This document shows positions 18,700 through 30,378 of a DNA stretch of 64,000 nucleotides, in pieces. The notes under the pieces are model-generated. The model saw only the letters and a program-made list of their open reading frames with translations. It made no database searches and was not told the origin of the DNA. Source of the DNA: Microbacterium sp. MM2322 (GTDB lineage Bacteria > Actinomycetota > Actinomycetes > Actinomycetales > Microbacteriaceae). Numbering within the stretch: the first letter of the stretch is position 1; each line of letters opens with the position of its first letter. A program made the position numbers and the translations under genes. The stretch is taken from positions 2,976,001 to 3,040,000 of the forward strand of contig NZ_OZ075067.1 of the NCBI RefSeq assembly GCF_964186585.1, in the 5' to 3' direction.

Positions 18700-19634
18700 T
18701 GCGCCTCGTCCCCTTCGGACCCACCGACCAGCAGGTTCCCAACGTCGTCGCCGGGATGATGCGCATCGAGGAGATGTCGGACGAGGCGATCCGCGACCTC
18801 TACCAGTCGTGCCGGGCGTCGGGAGTCGACTTCTTCGACCACGCCGACCTGTACGGCAGCAGCCGTCACGGCTGCGAGCGCCGTTTCTCCGAGGCGCTCC
18901 GCCTCAGCCCGGCCGAGCGCGACGAGATCACCCTGCAGACGAAGACCGGCATCGTGGCCGACGAGTGGCACTTCGATCACTCGTACGAGCACATCGTCTC
19001 CTCGGCCGAGGAGTCGCTCGAGGCGCTCGGCACTGACCGCCTCGACGTCCTCCTGCTCCACCGCCCCGACGCACTCGTCGAGCCCGACGAGGTCGCCCGC
19101 GCCTTCGACCACCTCGAATCGTCGGGCAAGGTCCGCGCCTTCGGTGTCTCGAACCACACGCCGCGGCAGATCGACCTGCTGAAGACGGCGGTCACGCAGC
19201 CGATCGTCGCCAACCAGGTGCAGCTGTCGATCACGCACTCGACGATTGTGGCGCAGGGCCTCGCGTCCAACATGGCGGGCGAGGACGACTCGATCACGCG
19301 CGACGGCGGCGGGCTCGTCGACTACTCGCGCATCAACCGCATCACCCTGCAGGCCTGGTCGCCGTTCCAGAAGAACTTCTTCGACGGCGTCATCTTCGGC
19401 GCGCCCGAGTACCCGGAGCTCAACGAACTCCTCGACACCCTCGCCGCGAAGTACGACGTGACGCCGACCGCGATCGCCACGGCCTGGATCACGCGGCATC
19501 CCGCGCACATGCAGGTCGTGCTCGGGACGACGAACCCGCACCGCCTAGCCGACGCCGCAGCCGGGTCGGACATCCCCCTCACCCGCGCCGAGTGGTACGG
19601 GCTGATCACGGCGGCCGGGCACAAGGTGCCCTGA
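18696..19634 (+). CDS. Aldo/keto reductase (YdhF-like)
   Basis: 312 residues. Tetrad: Asp48 and Tyr53 (FDHADLYGS), Lys83 (QTKTGI), His122 (LLHRPDAL). The FDHADLYG form and the C-terminal HPAHMQVVLGTTNPHRL are typical of the YdhF subgroup of NADPH oxidoreductases. The start may be the first ATG (overlapping the EI24 stop) or the second, 3 bases on. Co-translation with the membrane protein is likely, though the functional link is unclear. Confidence 0.93.
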   Translation: MMRLVPFGPTDQQVPNVVAGMMRIEEMSDEAIRDLYQSCRASGVDFFDHADLYGSSRHGCERRFSEALRLSPAERDEITLQTKTGIVADEWHFDHSYEHIVSSAEESLEALGTDRLDVLLLHRPDALVEPDEVARAFDHLESSGKVRAFGVSNHTPRQIDLLKTAVTQPIVANQVQLSITHSTIVAQGLASNMAGEDDSITRDGGGLVDYSRINRITLQAWSPFQKNFFDGVIFGAPEYPELNELLDTLAAKYDVTPTAIATAWITRHPAHMQVVLGTTNPHRLADAAAGSDIPLTRAEWYGLITAAGHKVP

Positions 19635-19644
19635 CCCCGCTGGT

Positions 19645-19983
19645 TCAGACCTGTCGTCGAACCTTGATCGTCGCGCCGGCCGCGAGGAAGACGACGGCAG
19701 CAGCGACCTGCGCCGCGCTCCAGAGGGGGCCCGAGAACTCGAACGGGAAGATCGGGTTCCAGATCACCGCGACGGCGAGCATGACCGGCAGCCACCACCA
19801 GTGCTTCGCCTGGAACGCGAACCACCCGATGATGAGCGCGAAGATCGTCGCGACGAACCGCACGGTGAGCAGCCAGTCGCTCTCGATGAGGGCGGGAGCG
19901 ACGAACAGGACCGCGGCGGCGAGCAGGCTCGGTGCGAGGGCGTTCCGCTGGTACGTCGCGGGCGTCGGCGGCGTGCGGCTCAC
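19645..19983 (-). CDS. Small four-helix membrane protein
   Basis: 112 residues with four hydrophobic segments: SLLAAAVLFVAPALIESDW, FVATIFALIIGWFAF, WWLPVMLAVAVIWNPIFPF and LWSAAQVAAAVVFLAAG. WNPIFPFEFSGPLW between the last two helices is distinctive and recurs in small actinobacterial membrane proteins of unknown function. Its start overlaps the end of nhaA by 4 bases, so it is probably co-expressed with the antiporter. Confidence 0.75.
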   Translation of the reverse strand: MSRTPPTPATYQRNALAPSLLAAAVLFVAPALIESDWLLTVRFVATIFALIIGWFAFQAKHWWWLPVMLAVAVIWNPIFPFEFSGPLWSAAQVAAAVVFLAAGATIKVRRQV

Positions 19984-21266
19984 GAGGCTCCTTCGGATGG
20001 GGGTGTCGTCTCAGTCTGACGCACGCGCCGAGAGCGCACCGCGAGCACGGCACCGCCGAGGATTGCGGCGATCACCGACCCGGCGAGGATGCCGATCTTG
20101 GCGTGATCGTCCTCGAGGGAGCCGACCCCGTACGAGAGTTCGCCGACGAGCAGTGCGACCGTGAACCCGATGCCGGCGAGCAGGCCCACCCCGACCATGT
20201 CGCCCCAGCGAAGATCGAAGGTGCGCCGCACCGCGGGAATGCGGGTCAACAGGAACACCGCGAGCAGGATGCCGACCGGCTTGCCCAGCACGAGCCCGAC
20301 CAGGATGCCGAGGGTCACCGGGTCGGCGAACGCGGCCGTCAACCCGTCCCAGCCGCCGATGGTGACGCCCGCCGAGAAGAAGGCGAACACGGGCAGCGCG
20401 ATCAGGGTGGAGATCGGCCCGAAGCGGTCGGCGAAGTGAGCGGTGAGCGCATCGTGGATGGGTGCGCCGTCGGCATCCGTCCCCACCGTCACCCGAGCAC
20501 GCGGCGTGACGGTGGCGGGAACGGTGACGGCGAGGAGAACGCCGGCGATCGTCGCGTGCACGCCCGACGCGTGAACCAACCCCCACGTGGCGAGGGCGAG
20601 TGGGAGCAGCACCCACCAGTGACGGATGCCGCGGCGCACCGCGAGCCCGAAGAGCACGAGCGGAACGGCGGCCGCCGCCAGCCACAGCGGCTGGAGGTCG
20701 TCGGTGTAGACGGTCGCGATGATGGTGATCGCGAAGAGGTCGTCGACGACGGCGAGGGTGAGCAGGAACACGCGGAGGGCGGGCGGCAGCCCCTTGGCGA
20801 CGACGGCGAACACCGCGATCGCGAAGGCGATGTCGGTGGCGGTGGGGATGGCCCAGCCGCGCACGGCATCGCCCGGCACGGTCGCGGTGAACGCGACGAA
20901 GACGATCGCCGGAACGATGACCCCGCCGAGCGCTCCGATGACGGGGACCGCTGCGACGCGCGGCGAGCGCAGTCGACCGGCGACGATCTCCTCTTTCAGT
21001 TCGAGACCGACGACGAAGAAGAAGATCGCGAGCAGCCCGTCGGCCGCCCAGTGGGCGACGGTCAGATCGAGATGGAGCGCCTCGGGCCCGAACGAGGTCT
21101 CGCGGACCCCGACGTACCAGGGCGCCGCGGGCGAGTTGGCGAGGACGAGGGCCGCGATGGTCGCGACGAGCAGCAGGACGCCGCCGAAAGCGTCGGTGCG
21201 CACCGTCTGACGGATGCCGCGCCAGATCTCGTGCGGAGCGGTACGGGAGGGAGGGGAGATGGACAT
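19980..21266 (-). CDS. nhaA: Na+/H+ antiporter NhaA
   Basis: 428 residues, full length. Family landmarks: LLAIFFFVVGLELKEEIVAG, AIPTATDIAFAIAV (discontinuous TM4) and LTLAVVDDLFAITIIA with the paired Asp residues that carry the ion in E. coli NhaA (Asp163/164). It exports Na+ in exchange for H+, protecting against alkali and salt. An upstream AAGCGATCC-type sequence gives no strong ribosome site. A small membrane protein overlaps its 3' end. Confidence 0.96.
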   Translation of the reverse strand: MSISPPSRTAPHEIWRGIRQTVRTDAFGGVLLLVATIAALVLANSPAAPWYVGVRETSFGPEALHLDLTVAHWAADGLLAIFFFVVGLELKEEIVAGRLRSPRVAAVPVIGALGGVIVPAIVFVAFTATVPGDAVRGWAIPTATDIAFAIAVFAVVAKGLPPALRVFLLTLAVVDDLFAITIIATVYTDDLQPLWLAAAAVPLVLFGLAVRRGIRHWWVLLPLALATWGLVHASGVHATIAGVLLAVTVPATVTPRARVTVGTDADGAPIHDALTAHFADRFGPISTLIALPVFAFFSAGVTIGGWDGLTAAFADPVTLGILVGLVLGKPVGILLAVFLLTRIPAVRRTFDLRWGDMVGVGLLAGIGFTVALLVGELSYGVGSLEDDHAKIGILAGSVIAAILGGAVLAVRSRRVRQTETTPPSEGAS

Positions 21267-21329
21267 GACGGATCGCTTTCCGCGTCGGGGATCAAGGGTC
21301 GCTGAGGACGCACCGACGAGCGGTGCGGG

Positions 21330-21491
21330 TCAGCGCCGTGACGGCGGGCAGCCGGCGATCTCGCCGTGCGCGTTCGTCCCCCACTCGCTCACCCAGCCGT
21401 TCGTCCCGGGATGCTGCGGCGCGGTGAGCGTGCGAATACCGATCGCCGACGGCAGCGCTCGCTCGAGGCGGTAGCGTGCCGTGATCGTCAT
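21330..21491 (-). CDS. Possible small protein, 53 residues
   Basis: A short frame upstream of nhaA on the same strand starts MTITARYRLERALPSAIGIR and ends EIAGCPPSRR. Third positions are G/C-rich as in real genes here, and the segment TNGWVSEWGTNAHGE looks protein-like. There are no recognisable domains. The ribosome-binding site (GGCTCGTCGC) is weak. Confidence 0.35.
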   Translation of the reverse strand: MTITARYRLERALPSAIGIRTLTAPQHPGTNGWVSEWGTNAHGEIAGCPPSRR

Positions 21492-21636
21492 GCGACGAGC
21501 CTATCGCCGACGCGCGCAAAGTCTTTTGTGACGTTTTCCCGCTGACGACCCTCTTATGTGTGAGGGCGGAACCCACGCCCTCCGGACGCGGCCTCCTGGG
21601 CGCGCCGGAAGAGACGACACAGTGAGGGACATCCCC

Positions 21637-22095
21637 ATGGCTGAGAACAAGACCACCACCCCCGCCACCGCGACGCGCGTGGACCGCTCCGCATCCACTC
21701 GCGGCACCGACGACCAGGCGGTCGCCGGCCGGATCACGATCACCGACGGCGTGGTCGCGAAGGTCTCGGGCATCGCGGCCCGCGAGGTCACCGGCGTGTA
21801 CGCCCTCGGCGGCGGCGGCGCACGTGCGCTCGGCGCGATCCGCGACGCGGTGAACGCGACCGATCTCACGCAGGGCGTGAAGGTGGAGGTCGGCGAGACG
21901 CAGGCCGCCGTCGACCTGAAGGTCGTGGTGGAGTACCCCGCACCGATCGGGCGCGTCGCCGACGACGTCCGCGCATCCGTGGCCGGCGCGATCGAGCGTT
22001 TGACAGGTCTCGACGTCGTCGAGGTCAACGTCGAGATCCACGACGTCCACATCGCCGACGATGAGGACCACCACGCCGAACCCCGCGTCGCCTGA
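21637..22095 (+). CDS. Asp23/Gls24 family envelope stress protein
   Basis: 152 residues from the ATG at 21637 (AGTGAGGGAC upstream). After a Thr/Ala-rich N-terminal tail the Asp23 domain runs from about residue 30: GRITITDGVVAKVSGIAARE, then VKVEVGETQAAVDLKVVVEY and IERLTGLDVVEVNVEIHDVH. Firmicute members sit at the membrane and are induced by cell-envelope or alkaline stress. It is followed by a one-helix protein and a GlsB-type membrane protein, a grouping seen in many actinobacteria. Confidence 0.93.
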   Translation: MAENKTTTPATATRVDRSASTRGTDDQAVAGRITITDGVVAKVSGIAAREVTGVYALGGGGARALGAIRDAVNATDLTQGVKVEVGETQAAVDLKVVVEYPAPIGRVADDVRASVAGAIERLTGLDVVEVNVEIHDVHIADDEDHHAEPRVA

Positions 22096-22097
22096 GC

Positions 22098-22313
22098 ATG
22101 CGCAACAGGATCCTCCTTCTGGGCGCGATCGCCTTCGTCGCCTACGTCGTCGGCAGCCGGTCGGTCACCGTGAAAAAGTCCGAATCCGTGCCCCATCAGC
22201 TCGTGCGCATGCGCGATGAGCGAAAGACCAAGAAGGCACGCGAGCGGAAAGCGAAGAAGATCGCCGCCGCGGTCAAGGGCGTGGCGAAGGATGTGCGTCA
22301 GCGACTGAGCTGA
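22098..22313 (+). CDS. Small single-helix protein in the Asp23 operon
   Basis: 71 residues. One N-terminal hydrophobic helix (ILLLGAIAFVAYVVGSRS) is followed by a strongly basic tail (RDERKTKKARERKAKKIAAA), so it is probably membrane-anchored with the charged part in the cytoplasm. It starts 3 bases after the Asp23 gene, hence the same operon. It may anchor the Asp23 protein as AmaP does in Staphylococcus; that is inference from position only. Confidence 0.75.
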   Translation: MRNRILLLGAIAFVAYVVGSRSVTVKKSESVPHQLVRMRDERKTKKARERKAKKIAAAVKGVAKDVRQRLS

Positions 22314-22362
22314 CCGCGGCATCCGTCACCACTCACACCATCAACAGCAGTAAGGAATCATC

Positions 22363-22632
22363 ATGGGCTTTTTCGGTTTTCTCATCCTCGGCCTGCTGGC
22401 CGGCGCCATCGCGAAGCTGATCCTCCCGGGCAAGCAGGGCGGCGGCTGGTTCATCACGCTGATCCTCGGAGTCGTCGGCGCGCTTCTCGGCGGCTGGCTC
22501 GGCGGGCTGATCTTCAACGTCAACCTCAACGAGTTCTTCTCGCTGTCGACCTGGCTGCTCGCCATCGGCGGATCGATCATCGTCCTGCTGATCTACGGCG
22601 CACTGTTCGGGCGTAAGCGCTCGAAGAGCTGA
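22363..22632 (+). CDS. GlsB/YeaQ/YmgE family stress membrane protein
   Basis: 89 residues, three hydrophobic segments with the glycine-rich family pattern: LILGLLAGAIAKLILPGKQG, then GGWFITLILGVVGALLGGWL and a C-terminal helix ending GALFGRKRSK. GAIAKLILPGKQGGG is the family signature. These transglycosylase-associated proteins are induced by general and envelope stress. AGTAAGGAATCATC upstream supplies the ribosome site. Confidence 0.95.
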   Translation: MGFFGFLILGLLAGAIAKLILPGKQGGGWFITLILGVVGALLGGWLGGLIFNVNLNEFFSLSTWLLAIGGSIIVLLIYGALFGRKRSKS

Positions 22633-22663
22633 GCCATCGGGCGGGTGCGTACGATGGCTCCCC

Positions 22664-23668
22664 GTGACGAGCCCTGATCTGCGCACCCTCCCGAAAGCGG
22701 AACTGCACCTGCACATCGAGGGGACGCTCGAGCCCGAGCTCGCGTTCACCCTCGCCGAGCGGAACGGAGTGCCCCTCCCGTTCGCGGATGTCGCAGATCT
22801 GCAGCGCCGATTCGACTTCGAGGATCTGCAGTCGTTCCTCGACCTCTACTACGCGTGCATGGCGGTGCTGCACACGGAGCAGGATTTCACCGATCTCGCC
22901 GTCGCCTACTTCGAGCGCGCCGCTCGTGACGGCGTCCGTCACGTCGAGATGTTCTTCGACCCGCAGGTCCACACCGCCAACGGCGTGCCGGTCGACGTCG
23001 TCATCGACGGGCTGCGCGCCGGTTTCGCCGTTGCCGCCGACCGCTTCGGCATCACGGGTGGGCTCATCGTCTGCATCGTGCGGGACCACCCGGTCGCATC
23101 CGCCGAGGCCCTCCTCGACGAGATCTCCCCGCGCGCACACGAACTCCTCGGCATCGGCCTCGACTCGGCGGAGGTCGGCTACCCGCCGTCGCTGTTCGCC
23201 GGCGTGTTCCGCCGCGCCGCCGAGCTGGGGCTGCACCGCGTCGCCCATGCCGGCGAAGAGGCACCCGCGGCCTACGTCTGGGAGGCGCTGCGGCTGCTCG
23301 AGGTCGAGCGGGTGGACCACGGCATCCGCTCGATCGACGACCCCGACCTGCTTGCCCACCTCGCGGAGCACCGGGTGCCGCTCACCGTCTGCCCACTGTC
23401 GAACGTGCGACTCCGCGCCGTGCCCGAGCTCGCCGCCCACCCGCTGCGCGAGCTCGTCGACGCGGGCGTCGTCGTGACGATCAACTCCGACGACCCGTCG
23501 TACTTCGGCGGCTACATCGGCGACAACTACGCCGCCGTCGCCTCCCTCGGCTTCGACACGGCAGAGCTCGCGCAGTTCGCCGAGAACTCGATCGAGGCGT
23601 CCTTCGCGGATGCCGCGCGCAAGGCCGATCTCATCGCGCAGGTGCGGGAGTGGGCGGCATCCGCCTGA
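22664..23668 (+). CDS. Adenosine/adenine deaminase family enzyme, adenine type favoured
   Basis: 334 residues from GTG. Zinc ligands and catalytic residues: HLHIEGTLEPEL (His15, His17), VAHAGEE (His and catalytic Glu), VDHGIRS and TINSDDPSYFGGY (Asp pair). The SDDPxYFGGY form marks the adenine deaminase (Aah1-like) branch; adenosine deaminases usually have NTDDP. It should convert adenine to hypoxanthine plus ammonia in purine salvage. It stands alone with a short upstream gap after the stress genes. Confidence 0.88.
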   Translation: MTSPDLRTLPKAELHLHIEGTLEPELAFTLAERNGVPLPFADVADLQRRFDFEDLQSFLDLYYACMAVLHTEQDFTDLAVAYFERAARDGVRHVEMFFDPQVHTANGVPVDVVIDGLRAGFAVAADRFGITGGLIVCIVRDHPVASAEALLDEISPRAHELLGIGLDSAEVGYPPSLFAGVFRRAAELGLHRVAHAGEEAPAAYVWEALRLLEVERVDHGIRSIDDPDLLAHLAEHRVPLTVCPLSNVRLRAVPELAAHPLRELVDAGVVVTINSDDPSYFGGYIGDNYAAVASLGFDTAELAQFAENSIEASFADAARKADLIAQVREWAASA

Positions 23669-23683
23669 GTCACGCCGACGAGG

Positions 23684-24058
23684 TCAGCGCGCCCGCCGGA
23701 TGCGGATGGGTCCCTTCGCGGTTGACGGGTCGACGACCTGGCCCCGCTGGGTGATCTCCACCTCGCCTGCAGCGACGAGCCGTCGCGCTGCGCGCCGGGC
23801 CGGCTCCATCAGGTCGCGCCACTCCTCGCCGCCGACTGCGCGAGCCGCTTCGGACGGGCAGATCGTCGCGGATGCAGCCCTCGCGTCGAGCAAGTCGCGG
23901 ATCGACTGCGTGAGCTCCTCGTCGACGGGACGGATGCCGCGCTTCCGGCACGCGTCGGAGCAGTACCGCACGGCATCCCAGTTCTTCTCCCACTTCTTGC
24001 GCCACTGGATCTCGCGCCCGCACGAGGCGCACGTCTTCGGGGCAGGAGCGGAAGGCAC
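23684..24058 (-). CDS. DUF2256-DUF3253 fusion protein
   Basis: 124 residues. N-terminal DUF2256 is a zinc-ribbon-like motif: [18 protein letters not shown] and then [12 protein letters not shown] (Cys-x2-Cys...Cys-x3-Cys). DUF3253 follows from ~residue 48 ([20 protein letters not shown], then [20 protein letters not shown]), a small winged-helix-like domain. DUF2256 proteins are often encoded beside cryptochrome/photolyase genes; an iron-sulfur photolyase lies 2.4 kb away here. Role unknown. Confidence 0.88.
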   Translation of the reverse strand: MPSAPAPKTCASCGREIQWRKKWEKNWDAVRYCSDACRKRGIRPVDEELTQSIRDLLDARAASATICPSEAARAVGGEEWRDLMEPARRAARRLVAAGEVEITQRGQVVDPSTAKGPIRIRRAR

Positions 24059-24292
24059 GCGGCGACGCTACGCCCCGCGGCCGGCGGGGGCGAAGGGGTT
24101 GCGGAGGCGAGCCGCACGCCTCCGGCTGGCGTTGCGGGCACCCGAGGCGGAGCGGGGGCGCCGGCCGGGGGCCGCAGCGCGCGGGCCGTTCTCCGGAGGA
24201 TCAGCGCCCCGGCACCCTTCGAGAGCCGTTCACCCGCACCCATCCGGAGAACGGTCCGCGACGGCGTGAGCATCGACGCGGGGCGGCCTGAC

Positions 24293-25282
24293 TCAGCGCC
24301 CGCGGCGCGGATCCTGGCCGGCGCGGGTGTACGCCTCCCACAGGATGCGGGCGTGCCGCTCCTTCGCCCGCTCGACGCCCGCCTCGTCGCCGCGCGCAGC
24401 GCACCACCACTCGGCAGCGCGCTCGCGCATCGCGCTCCACACGACCCCGATGCCCGCGTGGGGCGGCGGCGGGACGACCGCCTTCTCGGCCGGCATCCGT
24501 CCCTTCGGGGGCAGGGAGTCGGTCGCGTGCCTCACGATCAGGTCGGCGGCCCCGACGGCGTGCGCGTTGATGATCGAGTGCGCGGCGCCGCGGATCTCCC
24601 ACCGGCGCGCGTTCTTCGACGCGGCGACGAGGCGCGAGTGGAAACGGCGCGGCGACGTCGCGTCGAACTCGCCGCGGATGAGCAGCAGCGTCGCCTCCAC
24701 GAGCGGCAGTCGCTCGATCAGCCGGTACTTCAGCATGTGGGGCAGCACTTGCACGAAGTAGACGAACCCGCAGAGGACGTACGCCGACAGCGCCGTCATC
24801 GCGAGGTGGAACGTCTCGCGCGTCGCGGACTGCGCGAAGCGCACGGCGACGATCGGGAGCGTGGACTCCTGGTCGTTGATGACCGGGCTCACCAGTACGC
24901 CGTGCCGCAGCTGCGGGCGCCGCACCAGCACCTCGGTCACGACCTGCGTCCCCATCGAGTGACCGACGATCACGGGGTCGGTCAGGCCGTAGTGGTCGAG
25001 GACCTCTTCGACCCGGTCCGCGAAGAACTCGGCCGTGGGCTGGTCGCCGGGGCGCGGCATCCCGGCGAAACCGGGCAGGTCGAGCGCGAAGACGTCGCCG
25101 TGCTCGGCGAGCGAGGGCGCGAGGAACTCGAAGTACGTCGCCGCGACGCCGACACCGGCCACGAGGACGAACGGCCGTCCGCCGTCGCCCGCCGTCGTCT
25201 CGATGCGCGTCACGCGCGTGCGCCGGGACCCGTGACCGACGTGCTCGACATCGACGTCGGGGGCGTCTTCGGTCGCGGGCAT
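24293..25282 (-). CDS. Alpha/beta hydrolase
   Basis: 329 residues. An N-terminal extension rich in acidic residues precedes the fold: VLVAGVGVAATYFEFLAPSL (oxyanion region), nucleophile Ser in VIVGHSMGTQV, acid in LLIRGEFDATSP and His in IRGAAHSIINAH. Residues after ~270 are Pro/Arg-rich with an unusual tail (EWWCAARGDEAGVERAKERH). The substrate is not predictable. The 234 bases between it and the DUF2256 gene are GC-rich with no gene evident. Confidence 0.87.
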   Translation of the reverse strand: MPATEDAPDVDVEHVGHGSRRTRVTRIETTAGDGGRPFVLVAGVGVAATYFEFLAPSLAEHGDVFALDLPGFAGMPRPGDQPTAEFFADRVEEVLDHYGLTDPVIVGHSMGTQVVTEVLVRRPQLRHGVLVSPVINDQESTLPIVAVRFAQSATRETFHLAMTALSAYVLCGFVYFVQVLPHMLKYRLIERLPLVEATLLLIRGEFDATSPRRFHSRLVAASKNARRWEIRGAAHSIINAHAVGAADLIVRHATDSLPPKGRMPAEKAVVPPPPHAGIGVVWSAMRERAAEWWCAARGDEAGVERAKERHARILWEAYTRAGQDPRRGR

Positions 25283-25342
25283 GCGACCAGGATGCCAGGG
25301 TCCACCCCGCGAGACGTCATCAGCCTCGCGGAGCGGACCGGG

Positions 25343-28024
<2,682 letters not shown>

Positions 28025-28037
28025 GCAAGGAGACACT

Positions 28038-28775
28038 ATGACCTCGACCGACATCGCCCTCGTGACCGGCGCCCGTGGGGGTGTCGGCAGTGCTCTCGTC
28101 GCACGGCTGCGGGCGCGCGGCCTGCGCGTCGCCGCGGTGGGGCGGGATGCCGCATCCCTCACCGCCGTCGATGCGGACGCCCACATCGAGGCCGACGTGA
28201 CGACACCCGAGGGCGCCGCCGCGGCGCTCGAGGGCTGCCGGTCGGAGCTCGGCGACGCGCCCGCGTGGCTCGCGCACGCGGTCGGCAGCACGCTGATCAC
28301 CCCGCTGCACCGGACGAAGGCCGACGCCGCGCGCGACATCCTGCGCGTCAACCTCGAGAGCAGCATCTGGATCCTGCAGGCCTGGCTCGAGGCGACGGGC
28401 AAGCAGCCCGGCGCCGCCGTCTTCGCGAGCTCCGTCGTTGCGCGGATCGGCGTCGCCAACCACGAGGCGATCGCCGCCGCGAAGGGAGGCGTCGAGGCGC
28501 TCGTGCGCAGCGCCGCTGCCACGTATGCCGCGCGCGGCATCCGTGTGAACGCGGTCGCGCCGGGTATGACGGACACCCCGATGACGGCCGGGATGCTGAG
28601 CGTGCCGATGCAGCGCGAGGGCGCCGAGAAGCAGTACCCGCTCGGTGGTGTGCAGACCGCCGACGATGTCGCGGCCGTCATGGACTGGCTGCTGTCTACG
28701 GATGCCGGTCGCATCACCGGTCAGGTGATCCCGGTCGACGGCGGCTTCACGACGGTGCGCCCGCTCGTGAAATGA
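28038..28775 (+). CDS. SDR family oxidoreductase behind the photolyase
   Basis: 245 residues. VTGARGGVGSALVARLRARG (cofactor), a shortened NNAG region replaced by AHAVGSTLITPL, catalytic Ser in FASSVVARIGVAN and, at the usual Tyr-x3-Lys site, HEAIAAAKGG: the catalytic Tyr appears to be His. It ends GQVIPVDGGFTTVRP. It follows the photolyase by 13 bases with AAGGAGACA as ribosome site, so it is co-transcribed. SDRs are frequent neighbours of FeS-BCP genes, for reasons unknown. Confidence 0.88.
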   Translation: MTSTDIALVTGARGGVGSALVARLRARGLRVAAVGRDAASLTAVDADAHIEADVTTPEGAAAALEGCRSELGDAPAWLAHAVGSTLITPLHRTKADAARDILRVNLESSIWILQAWLEATGKQPGAAVFASSVVARIGVANHEAIAAAKGGVEALVRSAAATYAARGIRVNAVAPGMTDTPMTAGMLSVPMQREGAEKQYPLGGVQTADDVAAVMDWLLSTDAGRITGQVIPVDGGFTTVRPLVK

Positions 28776-28782
28776 CAGGCCG

Positions 28783-29220
28783 TCAGCTCGCTCGGGTGAC
28801 GATGTAGACGTCGTCCTCGTTCCGCGTGACGGCGACGGTGGCCGTGTCGGTCTTCTCGTACACCGGCCACGGCCCCTCCGAGGAGCAGAGGTCGACGCGT
28901 TCGCGTCGGAACTCGGCCGCGTTGACACCGTTCGCCGTCACGGCGACGAGCGCCTGCGCGTCGTCGCGCTTCGACAGATCGGGGAGGTCCCCCGCCGAGA
29001 CGCCGAGGCGGGTCGCGACGTCGGCCGGCAGCTCGTAGGGGCACACGATCGTGAACCGCTTCGCGGCCGCATCGTCGACCAGGTCGGCGACCGGCACGGA
29101 CGAGCCTTCGCTCACTGCCTTCACGACGTGGTCTTCGACGTCACTGCTTCCCGACGCGCAGGCGGTCGTTAGCCCGGCGGCGACGAGGACGAGGGACAGG
29201 GCGGCGAGTGTGCGCTTCAT
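28783..29220 (-). CDS. Lipoprotein of unknown function
   Basis: 145 residues. Signal peptide with lipobox: MKRTLAALSLVLVAAGLTTAC, Cys at residue 21. Mature part has two cysteines (VCPYELPAD and VDLCSSEGPW) that could form a disulfide, and acidic/Ala-rich helices. No known domain is recognised. It is convergent with the SDR gene, 8 bases apart. Confidence 0.8.
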   Translation of the reverse strand: MKRTLAALSLVLVAAGLTTACASGSSDVEDHVVKAVSEGSSVPVADLVDDAAAKRFTIVCPYELPADVATRLGVSAGDLPDLSKRDDAQALVAVTANGVNAAEFRRERVDLCSSEGPWPVYEKTDTATVAVTRNEDDVYIVTRAS

Positions 29221-29299
29221 GCCTCCTGTCTACGCAGTCGTCGCGCGCAGGGCGTCGGCCTGGAGAGGCATCCGTGTCAGCCGAGAGGATGATGCCGGA

Positions 29300-29728
29300 T
29301 CAGGAGCTTTCGAGCATCCGCTTCGCTCGGGCGAGCGACGTCGACAGCGTCGAGCGAATCGAGTCGGCGATCATCGGCTCCGCGAGGCGCATGATCCCGG
29401 TCGGCTCGGCGTCGATGCGCACGGCGACGACGGTCGCGCCATTCGCGTCGGCGAACTGCAGGTCGGAGGTCGTGGCCATGATCCCGCTCGTGCTGGTCAC
29501 CGCCATCCGCACGCCGGGGTCGTAGGCCGTGACGCGCCAGTCGAAGTCGACCTCGCGGCCGACCGCCCGCATCCGCGTGTGGAGAGTCGACCCGACGCCG
29601 ACGGGCGGCGGTGAGGTGAGCTCCTCGGAGATGACGGATTCGTCCCAGCGGGCGCGGCCCTCGGTGAAGAAGTCGAACACCTCGGTCACCGGGCGGTCGA
29701 TGGTGACGGACTCGGTGACGGTGAACAT
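29300..29728 (-). CDS. SRPBCC (polyketide cyclase/START-like) family protein
   Basis: 142 residues. Starts MFTVTESVTIDRPVTEVFDF and continues FFTEGRARWDESV, the standard first strand and helix of the family. A long C-terminal helix (MRLAEPMIADSIRSTLSTSL) closes the ligand pocket. The single domain fills the protein. These bind hydrophobic small molecules; the actual ligand is unknown. Monocistronic. Confidence 0.87.
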   Translation of the reverse strand: MFTVTESVTIDRPVTEVFDFFTEGRARWDESVISEELTSPPPVGVGSTLHTRMRAVGREVDFDWRVTAYDPGVRMAVTSTSGIMATTSDLQFADANGATVVAVRIDAEPTGIMRLAEPMIADSIRSTLSTSLARAKRMLESS

Positions 29729-29826
29729 CCCCTCACCCTAGGTGCCGGATGCGACGCGCGGGCCGGCCGTATGGGTTCCGTTCGGACCTGTTCCGCGGGC
29801 ATCGGCGAGCGCTTAGGACTGTGCTC

Positions 29827-30378
29827 ATGACGTTGACCACGGTCCTCCCCTCGCTGCGACGCAGCATCCCCGATCCGATCGAACGGCGGGCATGGCCCGA
29901 GCACACGGTCGCGGAGGTGCGCGATGTGACCGTGGCGGGTGTGTCGCTGACGCGCCTGGCCGAGCTCGAAGGGACGCCGTGCGTGATGACCGGCGACCTC
30001 GCCCACCCGCACACGCAGGATGCCCGTCGCCGCGGCATCGGCATGGACGTCACCGTCCTCGTCTTCCGCGTGACGCTGCGCGTCGACTCGCAGGACGCGC
30101 GCCGTCTGGCGCTCGTCGACTGCACCACCCACGACCTCCCGATCCAGTGGGAGCACTGCCGCCTCATCGGTCGCGCGTCCACCGCGAAGCAGGCGATGTT
30201 CGACATCGTCCCCGGCGATGTCGGCGCGCCCACCTGGCCCTATATGCAGGCGATCCTGCCCGCCGACCTCGTCGAGGGCGACCTGCTCGCGGTGCCGTGC
30301 ACCGGCGCGCTCGCGCTGCGCGACGTGAAGCCCCGTCGCGTCTCGCCGGATGCCGACATCCCGACGGTCGTGCGCTGA
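29827..30378 (+). CDS. Unknown protein, resembles a PLP-decarboxylase C-terminal sheet domain
   Basis: 183 residues from the ATG at 29827. No clear family by eye. The part YMQAILPADLVEGDLLAVPC with TGALAL resembles the C-terminal beta domain of diaminopimelate/ornithine decarboxylases (LLP..L.PGDLLAV..TGAY), but the PLP-binding barrel is absent. Residues ~30-55 (EVRDVTVAGVSLTRLAELEG, then TPCVM) align with residues ~32-57 of the next gene (ERDIRIGGRSLRELAQTRTT, then PCVL), so the two are diverged paralogs. First gene of a three-gene operon. Confidence 0.7.
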   Translation: MTLTTVLPSLRRSIPDPIERRAWPEHTVAEVRDVTVAGVSLTRLAELEGTPCVMTGDLAHPHTQDARRRGIGMDVTVLVFRVTLRVDSQDARRLALVDCTTHDLPIQWEHCRLIGRASTAKQAMFDIVPGDVGAPTWPYMQAILPADLVEGDLLAVPCTGALALRDVKPRRVSPDADIPTVVR